Source of the DNA: Amia ocellicauda
Taxonomy: Eukaryota > Chordata > Actinopteri > Amiiformes > Amiidae
Assembly: GCF_036373705.1 (NCBI RefSeq)
Contig: NC_089853.1
Location: 31,896,568-31,960,567, forward strand
DNA length: 64,000 nt
Direction of reading: 5' to 3'
In this document: positions 27,232 through 38,200 of the stretch, in pieces
How the letters are laid out: each line of letters opens with the position of its first letter
Position numbering within the stretch: the stretch's first letter is position 1
Notes under the pieces: generated by a model
Databases searched by the model: none
Seen by the model: only the letters and a program-made list of their open reading frames with translations
Told to the model about the DNA's origin: nothing
Position numbers and translations under genes: made by a program

Positions 27232-29888
27232 TAACGTTAAAGTTATGGTTTCTGTAAAATCTCTGTAGTACTGTATATATAATGCCTACCTGAGATGTGT
27301 GGGTGTGTGCTGGCATAGGCTGCCCAGGATGCTGCGAGGGCTGATCTTCCGCATGGGCATCAGGAGAGGCGGGCACCGGGAGTGGATGTTCTTACTGCAG
27401 CAATACCTGCGCACCGTCTCCAGCTCCGACAAAGTGCTCCTCCTGTCGGCGCTGTCCCGCACACGCAATCCCAACAAGAGGAAGTGGCAAGTGCTCTGAC
27501 GTTGTACTGTCATTTCAGCTGTTTCTATTATATAATTCAATCACTATCAGTACTGCTACTACTATTAATAACTATAATCATCTTAATTGTATATAGCGCC
27601 TTTCATGTAGAGCATGGTTTGACAGTATAAGTGGTACCACAAAACAACCACATACAGATAGAACTAATCATACACACACATCGATCAGCCATAACATTAT
27701 GCCCGCTGACAGGTGAAGTGAATAACACTGATAATCTCGTTATCATGGCACCTGTCAGTGGGTGGGATATATTAGGCAGCAAGTGAACATTTTGTCCTCA
27801 AAGGTGATGTGTTAGAAGCAGGAAAAATGGGCAAGCGTAAGGATCTGAGCGACTTTGACAAGGGCCAAATTGTGATGGCTAGACGACTGGGTCGGAGCAT
27901 CTCCAAAACTGCAGCTCTTGTGGGGTGTTCCCGGTCTGCAGTGGTCAGTACCTATCAAAAGTGCTCCAAGGAAGGAAAAGCGGTGAACCGGCGACAGGGT
28001 CATGGGTGGCCAAGACTCATTGATGCACGTGGTGAGTGAAGGCTGGCCCGTGTAGTCAAAACCAACAGACGAGCTACTGTAGCTCAAATTGCTGAAAACA
28101 TTAATGCTGGTTCTGATAGAAAGGCGTCAGAACACACAGTGCATCGCAGTTTGTTGCGTATGGGGCTGCGCAGCCGCAGACCAGTCAGGATGCCCATGCT
28201 GACCCCTGTCCACTGCTGAAGGCACCTACAATGGGCACGTGAGCATCAGAACTGGACCACGGAGCAATGGAGGAAGGTGGTCTGGTCTGATGAATCATGA
28301 GTTCAAGGTGTTGACTTGAACTCCAAATTCCCCAGATATCAATCCAATCACGCATCTGTGGGATGGGGGACCTACACAATATTAGGCAGGTGGTCATAAT
28401 GTTATGGCTGATCGATGTAAGTGGCAATTCATACAAATCTAGATATAGACAAATGTCAGTACAGAGAGATATAGGCATACACCGCACCATCCCTTATGAA
28501 TTACATGTGTTTGTACCAGTGTATGAACTTTACACTCTGTCTTTGTGACTGTGAGCCCTTACTCGTCCCAGGTTGCTCGAAACAGCACTGCAGAACCGCT
28601 TGATAAAGATTCAGGACTTTGCAGTTATAGTTGGTCAGCTGGCCAACAGTGTGGAGAGCAACGAGCTGGTGTGGAGATTTGTGAGACACCACTGGGATGA
28701 GCTGCAGAACAAGTAAGGGCCTTAGTCTCGGGGCTGTCCTTTAATACAGGGAGTGAGATGGAATAAGAGAAGGCCATCCAATACACAACTATGCAATTAT
28801 TAATGGGAAAATGTTCCTTTTATATTCAGATTAATTAAATATGGTATTTCTAATATCTTATTGAAGTTAGCCAACTGTATGTCCATATTTCTAATGGATT
28901 ACCTAACCTTTAGTCTAACATTTTAACTTACTCATCTATTATATGTGTGGCAAATACTGTCAATTTAAACAGGTGCCATGAAACCTATTTAATAAGTTTG
29001 TATTCATTTTATTTTCTGTACGTAATTTGCTTCCTTGTTCTGCTCAGATTTTCTTTAGGTTCCTCTTATCTGTCCCGTATTGTTGTCTCCATTACATCTA
29101 AGTTCAACTCCAAGGAGAAATATGAAGAAGTAAGTCCAGTATAACCAAATCTGAGACAGCACCATTTTTTCAGGCAGCTATTTTATTATCTGAGATGAAA
29201 AGCTTTCATTACAAAAATCCTGTCAAGCTAATCTGGGTCTTTTGATTTGCTTAAGAGCTTTTTTATTGCTACATAAGACTTTAATTAAATTCTAATTTTA
29301 ACAGGGAATAAAATGCTGAAATCTATTGAAAGTCTTTTTCAATTTTATACTATTTGAATCCAGTGGTTTGGACATTGTGTCCCACATTGGTTGTTTAAGC
29401 TCAATTGTTACAAATATTAAGGCAGGAAGAAAGAAAGAAACTGAGGGATTGACAGATGGGCAGATGTTGTAAATCTGTTGATTTTCTCATAGAAAACCTT
29501 TTAAAGTGGAGAAATAAATGTAAGTGCAATAACCTGTATGGAAGATGTTGGATTTAATACACTAGAAACATTAGCATGGGATGAATTGTTTCTCATGTTC
29601 TTTTTGGTTTCAGTGGATGCAATACATTGTCACTTACATACACTGTTTCCTTTCGTGTCACAGGTGTGGAAGTTCTTTGTTTCTGAGAAGAAGCTTGGAG
29701 GTCTTGCCTTTGTCAAACAGTCCCTGGAAATTATCAAAGTCAACATGCTATGGCTGCAGAGAAACATGAGGCCGGTCAAGGCTTGGCTTCAGCAGCAGTA
29801 TCCGCACACATATGCCACATACAGTCACTGCAGAACCAAGGTCTCATATCGCTTTGTTTGGGGAGCAGCAATACACATTCGTTATTAG
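17570..29888 (+). CDS. ERAP-like M1 zinc aminopeptidase (oxytocinase subfamily)
   Basis: Predicted peptide-trimming aminopeptidase of the secretory pathway. Exons: 17570-18072, 18394-18532, 19179-19313, 19931-20051, 20189-20343, 20557-20670, 21237-21371, 22038-22169, 22626-22780, 23268-23347, 24128-24311, 24501-24657, 25321-25505, 27319-27486, 28572-28712, 29048-29129, 29664-29888. The sum is 2811 nt, i.e. 936 residues plus stop, close to the usual 940-960 of ERAP1/ERAP2. The start ATG opens a hydrophobic signal peptide ([13 protein letters not shown]). Residues 310-316 are GAMENWG, the exopeptidase motif. HELAH at 346-350 and the glutamate of NEG at 369 form HEXXH-X18-E. The stretch [14 protein letters not shown] and the C-terminal helical domain ending in MLWLQRN resemble ERAP2/ERAP1/LNPEP more than ANPEP or ENPEP. 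Two introns use GC donors (after 20343 and 27486). It lacks the long cysteine-containing loop of human ERAP1 before the TWTTQKGYP motif. Which ERAP paralogue it is remains open. Confidence 0.9.
18926..19015. repeat. TA / TATC microsatellite in an aminopeptidase intron
   Basis: Alternating TA dinucleotides grade into ATAGATAT and GATA units. It lies between exons 2 and 3 of the aminopeptidase gene. Simple-sequence repeat only. Confidence 0.9.
25511..26580. repeat. GA/GT compound minisatellite, about 28 units
   Basis: About 1.07 kb made of roughly 28 copies of a variable unit averaging 38 bases. Each unit is a (GA)n run, then GGGAATGAGT, then (GT)n, then TTGA. Lengths vary through the GA and GT counts, and some units carry GAGAGCGAGA or GACAGAGA variants. 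It begins within about ten bases of the splice donor of the 25321-25505 exon. Long minus-strand frames through it read only Ser/Leu/His/Thr repeats and are not genes. Confidence 0.95.
27176..27229. repeat. AAT trinucleotide microsatellite
   Basis: A run of AAT/ATA trinucleotides just upstream of the 27319-27486 exon of the aminopeptidase gene. Simple repeat. Confidence 0.9.
27679..28417 (+). mobile_element. Tc1/mariner relic, family 1, internally deleted
   Basis: The left end CATCGATCAGCCATAACATT is the inverse complement of the right end (AATGTTATGGCTGATCGATG), with TA immediately after the right end at 28418-28419. Between them lie the conserved non-coding leader, the N-terminal half of a transposase frame, and a short piece of its C-terminal region. 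The middle, with the catalytic residues, is missing: sequence jumps from TGATGAATCA to GAGTTCAAGGTGTT near 28296. A second jump near 28363 removes nearly all of the end of the frame. Non-autonomous. It sits in the intron between the 27319 and 28572 exons of the aminopeptidase, same orientation. Confidence 0.85.
27827..28039 (+). pseudogene. Truncated Tc1 transposase N-terminus
   Basis: The frame starts at ATG with a helix-turn-helix DNA-binding region ([18 protein letters not shown], then [13 protein letters not shown]). It ends at a TGA where the related copy at 47952 has CGA. Downstream codons still resemble Tc1 transposase until the internal deletion. No DDE catalytic triad is left. Confidence 0.8.
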
Positions 29889-32800
29889 GTTAATCATATA
29901 AGAAATGGTTCTATCAACATATGAAACTACATCAAGTTTTTTAAATTGCTTGATTTGGACAGATAATTTGGTATATATTCAGTCATTTTTCTTTTAATCC
30001 AGGCTGTATCCATATTGACATCAGTGAAAAAAGTGTGGCATGTTAAATTGAACCTACCAAAAAGTGAACAGCAGTGCAGTAAAGATCATAGATCACATGT
30101 GATTTGTTTAATGTTTGAATATGACTGACTATTCATGAGCATACATTTGTAATCAACATACTTACTCTCAGAATCATTTTGGCTTGTCCTGTAAAATAAT
30201 GTATTAAAGTGATATACATTATTGATTACAGGGGTTTTCTTGAATAACTTAAATTCCAATTAGATCAAAAATCAGCAAAATGATATTATAGTAGACCTCC
30301 TATGCTTATATACCTAGTCAGCTGAAAGATCTTGTTGAGGAATATAACTTAAACACACAGCAGAGACTGCAGGGCTTTCTAAATGATTAAGTTATTGAAG
30401 CATCCGTGGTCATTTACTTCACAGCAGAACATCCTGCCATGATTGTTATACATCCTTCACCCATCTTTTGATTTCAGCAATAATGAATACATCCACAAAA
30501 TATATAATTGGACAGGAGCTATTTGTAAAAGAGTTTTGAATTCAGCTAACGATTTGTTTTTGTAGCTGCTAACATTGTCTAGGTGGGGTAAATAAGGGGT
30601 TTAGTCAAGACTGTCAATTAAGATTATGTACAAAGGAAATGCATGGTTACTAAGAACTCCTTTGCTGCTTCCTAACTTAACCAGCACAGCCTGTTGGTTT
30701 TCTTTTTGTATTCAAAGCAACCAGTGCCAGGCTGCAGTTGACACAAATAATTACATATACCCTAAACAGCATCAGATGTGACTATGTTTGAATATTTAGG
30801 GGTATTTGTAATATTAAACCTGGTTAAAATGGGAACACATGGAAATAGTTGCTGTTGTTGTTATTCTGTTCAGAAGATAACAAAAGAGAAAACACACACT
30901 GATAATAAGATACTGTTGCTAAATCTCACTTGAAACAGAGAGGAAGTCATACAAATGAAGACAAAGTCGTACCAGACGCACAGATACCAGCTCATTCAGG
31001 CTTCTTCCACACAATATGAAGATATTCACTCACTGTTAATGTAGTGCCCTTTTCTGCGAATTACATCTCTTGTATAACTCGAGGTTATCAGAAAGTTCAA
31101 CCTGTATCCTTTGCTATATATACTATTCCAGGTGGAGCTAAATTTGTGGACAATGACTCATATGGGCAGAAAAGGTCAACTGCAGAAATGCTAATGTGAA
31201 ATTATAGTTAACCATTAGAACATGTAAAAAATAAAAAGGGGAAAATGACTGTCTGTAAACAAGCCTGTGAGGTTTGTTTTTTATTAACCAGGTGAACTTT
31301 GGAAACACATACAGGATTTTATCACACAGACCACCTTTTGTACATATGTGGAACAGGTGCTCTGCACTACCTGCAGTCACGCCGTCAAATTTGAGAGGAA
31401 GTCTCCATTTTGATTCTGATATACTCTTCACAGCTGTAGTAAAGCATGACTGACTCATCCTAGAAACAGTACAAAACAATCAATCACCATAGTGCATAAC
31501 CTCATAAATAATTGTTATTGCTTACTGTATTTTGAAGGTAATGAAAGTCACTAGTTCATTAGAAGACTTCCAGTCAAACATATACTCCATAAAGACAATA
31601 TCCCTGGAATTTCATACATGTTTTCACTAGCAAAGGGAAATTATACTTATAATACAGAAGAAATACAGCAGAGAAAACTTTATTGTATGTTTATTAGATT
31701 GACAGTTCAGTATGCATATAACTGTACTTCTGAATAATTCTGAATACATATCTGTATATAATACTTGTGTATACACTATATGGCCAAAAACAATAGGATA
31801 TTTTTTAATTTGCTTGTTATAGATTGTATCAGAGATTATGTTGTCATGAGCTTTTTTATTTTATTTTGTGTTGACGATAGCATGACCGTCAACCTGTGTT
31901 GCCATATATATAGTTACGTATCTGGCAACAAACATACTTTCCCAGAATTCCACAATTCATTGCTTTGCGAGCCACATGTATCAAGAGGAAAACACCAGAC
32001 ATTAAGACAGCTAGATGTTGCGTGTGCTGTGGCTACACCTAATTAAACATGTTTGTTTTTTTTGGTATATAGCTGTTCTAGTGTATGCAGAGCATGAGTA
32101 GAAAGAGTACAAAGTGACCAAAAATAGAGGGTGACTTCTTGTGATGGACAGAAAGGGAGAAATCCACAGCATGGGAATACAAGTGATGGAAAGAGAATCT
32201 CATTATAACCTGAAATGACTGTCACAGCTGGGAAGGCTTTCTCAGGGCAAATCTTAGCCTGGTCTCTTGCAGACAGCTGCCACTCACTGTGCGAGCTGGG
32301 AAACTGAGACCATGCGATTCATCAAAGACCGCAGGCAATAAAGCGCCAGCCTGGGGGTGCAGTGAGAGTTCTGTTACCACGGTTACTGCAGGAAGGTCAG
32401 GGTGCTGAGATGAGGCGCACACAGCTGTCACCACCGGAGTCATTTCAATCCCATTTCAGCAGTATAATCTCTTGGCACCACACTAAAATCTCAGCGCTCT
32501 GGAATGTCCATAGTTTAGACCACTAATCTATAAAGAAAATAATATATAGCATTGATATATAGTCAATATGTCCCCTGCTGCTGCCCACCACTGCTTTACT
32601 CTTTTAAAGAAATCACTGGTCAATTTTTAAAAACTGTGAGATGTAGGAAACTTTCTAAAACATATTATAGTGTCTTCCGCTGAAATAAACAAGGATACTG
32701 TGTTTTTTTTAATGGAATGAGTCAGGTGTGTCACTAGCCCCTGGAACTATTTGATTATGTAAATGTTTAGTAGGAATTGCGAATCCAGAGGGGGCATTGT

Positions 32801-33198
32801 GAGGCGTGGCATGATAACTAAGCACTTGGTTTTAAATCTTATTTTAATACTTGCTGACAGAAACATCAGTGGGGAGTTCCTCTGAAATACAAGCCTCCAC
32901 ATCAGTCCTGGTAGCTATGGGTGGAGACTGTATACAAAAGGAGTTTCATTCTGTTCAGACTGGGCTCCTATAGGCTGAACTGATAGTCTTGTCTGCCTGG
33001 GTTTTATTTTTCTTCACCCTGGGAATGTTGTAGATAGCAAAAGTTGCATAATACAGAAACTGAAATGTGGTTAGTCCTCCTTACTAGTTTCCTAATTTAT
33101 AAATCCACTTTTAAAGTACAGGGCCAAACTGGAGCCTCACACACATACATTAAGAAGCCAATATCTTGTGCATACAGCTGTTTAATACAGAACATATA
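29889..33198. other. Intergenic spacer downstream of the aminopeptidase
   Basis: It contains the aminopeptidase 3' UTR (an ATTAAA lies near 30203) and AT-rich sequence. No supported exon was seen on either strand. A probable old transposon terminus lies at 31774-31800. Confidence 0.55.
31774..31800. mobile_element. Possible transposon terminus remnant
   Basis: The motif ACACTATATGGCCAAAA, preceded by TAT, resembles a terminal inverted repeat common in fish DNA transposons (CACTATATGGACAAAAG type). I could not find the partner end nearby, so this is a fragment at best. Confidence 0.3.
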
Positions 33199-34413
33199 CA
33201 CTCACCTAAAGGATTATTAGGAACACCATACTAATACTGTGTTTGACCTCCTTTCGCCTTCAGAACTGCCTTAATTCTACGTGGCATTGATTCAACAAGG
33301 TGCTGAACGCATTCTTTAGAAATGTTGGCCCATATTGATAGGATAGCATCTTGCAGTTGATGGAGATTTGTGGGATGCACATCCAGGGCACGAAGCTCCC
33401 GTTCCACCACATCCCAAAGATGCTCTATTGGGTTGAGATCTGGTGACTGTGGGGGCCAGTTTAGTACAGTGAACTCATTGTCATGTTCAAGAAACCAATT
33501 TGAAATGATTCGACCTTTGTGACATGGTGCATTATCCTGCTGGAAGTAGCCATCAGAGGATGGGTACAAGGTGGTCATAAAGGGATGGACATGGTCAGAA
33601 ACAATGCTCAGGTAGGCCGTGGCATTTAAACGATGCCCAATTGGCACTAAGGGGCCTAAAGTGTGCCAAGAAAACATCCCCCACCCCATTACACCACCAC
33701 CACCAGCCTGCACAGTGGTAACAAGGCATGATGGATCCATGTTCTCATTCTGTTTACGCCAAATTCTGACTCTACCATCTGAATGTCTCAACAGAAATCG
33801 AGACTCATCAGACCAGGCAACATTTTTCCAGTCTTCAACTGTCCAATTTTGGTGAGCTTGTGCAAATTGTAGCCTCTTTTTCCTATTTGTAGTGGAGATG
33901 AGTGGTACCCGGTGGGGTCTTCTGCTGTTGTAGCCCATCCGCCTCAAGGTTGTACGTGTTGTGGCTTCACAAATGCTTTGCTGCATACCTCGGTTGTAAC
34001 GAGTGGTTATTTCAGTCAAAGTTGCTCTTCTATCAGCTTGAATCAGTCGGCCCATTCTCCTCTAACCTCTAGCATCAACAAGGCATTTTCGCCCACAGGA
34101 CTGCCGCATACTGGATGTTTTTCCCTTTTCACACCATTCTTTGTAAACCCTAGAAATGGTTGTGCGTGAAAATCCCAGTAACTGAGCAGATTGTGAAATA
34201 CCGGCCCGTCTGGCACCAACAACCATGCCACGCTCAAAATTGCTTAAATCACCTTTCTTTCCCATTCAGACATTCAGTTTGGAGTTCAGGAGATTGTCTT
34301 GACCAGGACCACACCCCTAAATGCATTGAAGCAACTGCCATGTGATTGGTTGGTTAGATAATTGCATTAATGAGAAATTGAACAGGTGTTCCTAATAATC
34401 CTTTAGGTGAGTG
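33199..34413 (-). mobile_element. Tc1/mariner element with DD36E spacing, copy A (1215 bp)
   Basis: A near-complete element. TA target duplications lie at 33197-33198 and 34414-34415. The 29 bp terminal inverted repeats are perfect, beginning CACTCACCTAAAGGATTATT. The single transposase frame is on the minus strand. Relative to copy B at 62226-63419 it lacks 6 bases (two codons, Leu-Ser) and has a stop at 34062-34064. The 21-base length difference between the copies is fully explained by four small indels. Confidence 0.95.
33231..34265 (-). pseudogene. Tc1/mariner (DD36E) transposase, one in-frame stop
   Basis: The product would be a cut-and-paste transposase. The N-terminal helix-turn-helix (MGKKGDLSNFERGMVVGARR) is followed by the paired-like DNA-binding domain. 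The catalytic acidic residues are D in WSDESRF, D in QQDNAPCH and E in NPIEHLW, with 36 residues between the last two. A TAG at 34062-34064 replaces a CAG (Gln) seen in copy B at 62581-62583; it separates the DNA-binding and catalytic parts. Two codons are deleted in the first helix-turn-helix. Otherwise the frame is open to its TAG at 33231. Confidence 0.92.
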
Positions 34414-34415
34414 TA

Positions 34416-35230
34416 GTTGAGTTTCTTTTTTTAAGGCTGTAACACGGTCTGGTCAATATTAATACATGTTTAATTATATACACCTATACCTATATATACA
34501 CAGATCTGTAGATTAACATATAAAAAACAAAGCACAAACACATACTCCCAGTCTCCTAATAAACATTGACTAGAATGTTGCCATAGGGGATGAGATTTGT
34601 ATTTTTTATCTAACAAAATAACCACTATTATAAATCTACGCATTGAAATAACTGTCAGGAGCCTTCATCTGGGCTGGTTTGGGTTGTGCTGAAGAGATCT
34701 GACTTGAATGGCATTCCTAGGCTGACAGTGCACTACATACCCATGTAAGCAGATATAGCAGACACACCTCTAACACAGCGTCCATTGTGGTGCACCGGTG
34801 TGGGCGCAAAAGCAGCAGGGTTCACACTTCAAAGCCCCACAGCTACATAGTTGTCTTGTTTTACGTTTGTAGGGTCTAGAATGCGTGTTCTTTAAAACAC
34901 AAGGAGTCCATGCAATAGTTTCGGTTTAACAGTAGAGCAGGTGTCCACGTCGTTTCTTCTGTTTAACTTTCTCTCTCGGTGAACTAAGGAGGTAGTCAGC
35001 CATGGGGGGTGCATTTGCATAACTGGTTAAGTGCATCTGAGCTCCGCGCACCGGGTCTAAGTGCCACATAGAAGCTGGGATTCTTGGAGGTGTGACGTCA
35101 GGGAAGACTTGCTCCACATTCAGCACATCCCTGCGCCTCGGGAGCAGCTGGAGACCCTCGTCCTCTCGGTCCCATTGGAAATATCTCACTGGTCCAGCGG
35201 GGTACAGTGCGTTTCAAACCCCGGGGGTGA
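34416..35230 (+). promoter_or_regulatory. Upstream region and probable promoter of RASEF-like gene
   Basis: No coding exon here. From about 35000 the sequence becomes GC-richer and carries several CpGs, leading into the GC-rich first exon at 35231. A perfect palindromic CRE lies at 35093-35100. I see no clear TATA box. A CpG-type promoter with its 5' UTR in about 35000-35230 is inferred. Confidence 0.45.
35093..35100. promoter_or_regulatory. Consensus cAMP response element (TGACGTCA)
   Basis: Exact 8 bp palindromic CRE, 130 bases upstream of the RASEF-like ATG, inside the GC-rich promoter-proximal sequence. CREB/ATF binding is inferred from the consensus only. Confidence 0.5.
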
Positions 35231-38200
35231 ATGTATATTCGGATGGATTCCACCACAACTGACACGGACAGCAAGCCGGATTTACAGAGACTTTTCTCCG
35301 CGTGTGATCTGAATAAATCGGGAAGGATAGAGTATGAGGACTTCGCCACAGTGTGCCGAGAGCTCCGCGTTGGCAGCACCGAAGTGGGCTTTCTGTTCAA
35401 CAAGTTCGACGAGGATCAGGACGGGTACATCGATTACAGCGACTTCTCGGCCCGCTTCGCAGAGGTGTCGGGGGCGCTGGAGCTGGCGTCCCTCGGGGGA
35501 GCGCGGCCGGCCGGGAGGAGCGCCTGGGACGACTTTGAGGACAGGAGAGGCGCGGAAATGAGTTACCTGGGGAGGTAAGCATGTAGTCTCGACTTCTCCC
35601 GCGGCAATGAAGAGGACTGCACGGACGCACGCATTTGTTTAACACGGAGCGACAGCCGGCAGCTGGCAAAGACTTGACCATGGACAATGCCTACACACCA
35701 CTGCGCTGAGAAGAGAGAGAGCGTCGTTATAATGCGGGTTAAGATAAGTGGCGTCGCTGATGATGAAGTGTGTGTGTAACCGCTCGGTCGGGCAACACTT
35801 TGGTCTGATGTTTAATCCAGCTCGTTTAGAGCATCTCTCTACAGTACGTGGTTTGCTCTAAGTGAACAAGGGCCCTGCAATCTAACACATGAGGATGCAC
35901 TTCCCAAACGTGCCAGTGCAATGGGGTATGTTACCCAGTCCCTTGATTTAGGTCACTTGTTACATAAATCGCATATTCTTTCCTATTTAACTTGTATCTT
36001 TTTGAGAGTCATTGTACCTGATTATTTGGCTCTGATGCACTCGAGCAGCCACACAAGTTATGTATGTGCTTTATATAGCCATTTCATAAAATGACCACAG
36101 AACACGCATGCAAAGCACCTGGTTTGCATACCCGTGCATATGTATTCATTTAACCCTCTACTGTATTTTGAACAGCGAAGTGTGTTGTTTTCAACATTTT
36201 TTGTTGTTTACACATGTATAAATACAATATAATAATTCAAAACCTTAAGGGGACAGCGTGAGAAAAAGGATGTCTTTTTTTTTTTAAATCCATACATAAA
36301 TCAATAAACAACAATTATGCGGTTAACTTAACCCACCAGGTAACAAACTGAAATAAATAATAAGTATTAAATACAAATGAATGGATTGGCTTTGGCTCAT
36401 ACTGCGTCATCCTGTTTGACAATGTCCTCAATGTTCTTGCGACATATGGCCACAGTTCCGTGCTCAAAGCAATGCAATTATATGGTTTATATAGGCCTAT
36501 ATCCAAAAGCAGTACACATTAAACATGCGTCCAGATGAAGCTGTTTCTGGGCACTGAGCGCACTGCACAGCACAGTACAGCACAGCAAACCGCACCGCAC
36601 AGCACAGCACAGCAAACCGCACCGCACAGCACCGCACAGCACAGCACAGCACAGCACCAGCACAGCACAGCACAGCAAACCGCACCGCACAGCACCGCAC
36701 AGCACAGCACAGCACAGCACAGCACCAGCACAGCACCGCACCGCACAGCACAGCACAGCACCAGCACCGCACAGCACAGCAAACCACACAGCACAGCACA
36801 GCACCAGCACCGCACCGCACAGCACAGCACAGCACAGCACAGCACAGCAAACCGCACCGCACAGCACAGCACAGCAAACCACACAGCACAGCACAGCACA
36901 GCACAGCACCAGCACAGCACCGCACCGCACAGCACAGCACAGCACCAGCACCGCACAGCACAGCAAACCACACAGCACAGCACAGCACCAGCACCGCACC
37001 GCACAGCACAGCACAGCACAGCACAGCACAGCAAACCGCACCGCACAGCACAGCACAGCAAACCACACAGCACAGCACAGCACCAGCACCGCACCGCACA
37101 GCACAGCACAGCACAGCACAGCACCAGCACCGCACCGCACAGCACCAGCACCGCACAGCACAGCACAGCAAACCGCACCGCACAGCACCAGCACCGCACA
37201 GCAAACAGCACAGCACAGCAAACCGCACCGCACCGCACCGCACCAGCACAGCTGCGCCCAACAGCGGCGCGTCGCCCTGCGCGGCCCTGATTGCTGACCC
37301 TTATTCCGCTCGCCGCAGCTTTGGGGTCGTGATTGGAAGAGCTGTGCGCTTTAATGCGCTGCTGCTGCGCTCTGCCCGCCTTCACACGGATTGCACGCAA
37401 CAGCAGCAGCGCCGATATGTTTCCTTCCGCGCGTTGATTTGCACAAAGGGACTTTACACTGTGGAGTTCTCAAACTTTACTTAGGACTGTGGTAGGCTTG
37501 ATATTTAAATATGCAATGAAAGTACATGTATAAACGAGCATATGTAGATATGCGTGTATTTTAATGTTAATTCGCATATTGACCTTTTTTGTAAGAGAAT
37601 ATAACCGGTAGATTTACTTTGTTGAATATTGTTTCTTTGGTGCAATACTAAGGGTGGAGTTCACATTGTTAGCGACACTGAGCGGCAAGGTGTTGTAAAC
37701 GTCACACATGTTAACATTACTTTTATTCTGTATTTTCCTGCAGTTTACTTTTTATTAATGCCATAAACGTTGCACATTTCTATTCGCTTTGAAATGTAAT
37801 TTGAAATCCGCCTTTTAAGAGATTCACAGCAGCACTGCAATACCCAAATGAACCCTTCTGTCTTGGTGCCTGATGCCTTCACTTTAGTGCAGTAACTAAG
37901 TGCATGACATTGTGTACATTTCTAATTCGTAAACCTGGACATACAATCTGCTGTATTAACTGCTTAATTGGATGTTTTTGTTTTTTGCATTCATATATTG
38001 CAATGTTTCTCTATAATATGAGAATATGAGAGGTCGTACCTCATCTACTGCTGAAGTGCATCTAGCTAGTCTATGGGAGTGCATACCTGCGAGGGCTTCT
38101 ACATTCGGACCTTTCACTCAACTCTGATAAGTGAGCTGCCTGTGGTGGGAGCTGGTGCTGAGCTGCACTCTGTCTTCACTTTCTGCACAGGAGCCGAGAG

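Noticed and set aside
17570-29888. Identification of the aminopeptidase as ANPEP because ANPEP neighbours SEMA4B in human
   Set aside because: The motif context ([31 protein letters not shown]) and the signal-peptide start without a cytoplasmic tail fit the ERAP/oxytocinase group better than ANPEP.
34786-34850. Possible tRNA-like segment with GTTCACACTTCAAAGCCCC
   Set aside because: The B-box match is poor and no cloverleaf could be drawn by eye.
36487-37400. Long open frames on both strands (about 250-290 codons) rich in Cys/Ala/Val/Leu or His/Ser/Thr/Gln
   Set aside because: They are by-products of the stop-free pentanucleotide array in RASEF intron 1.
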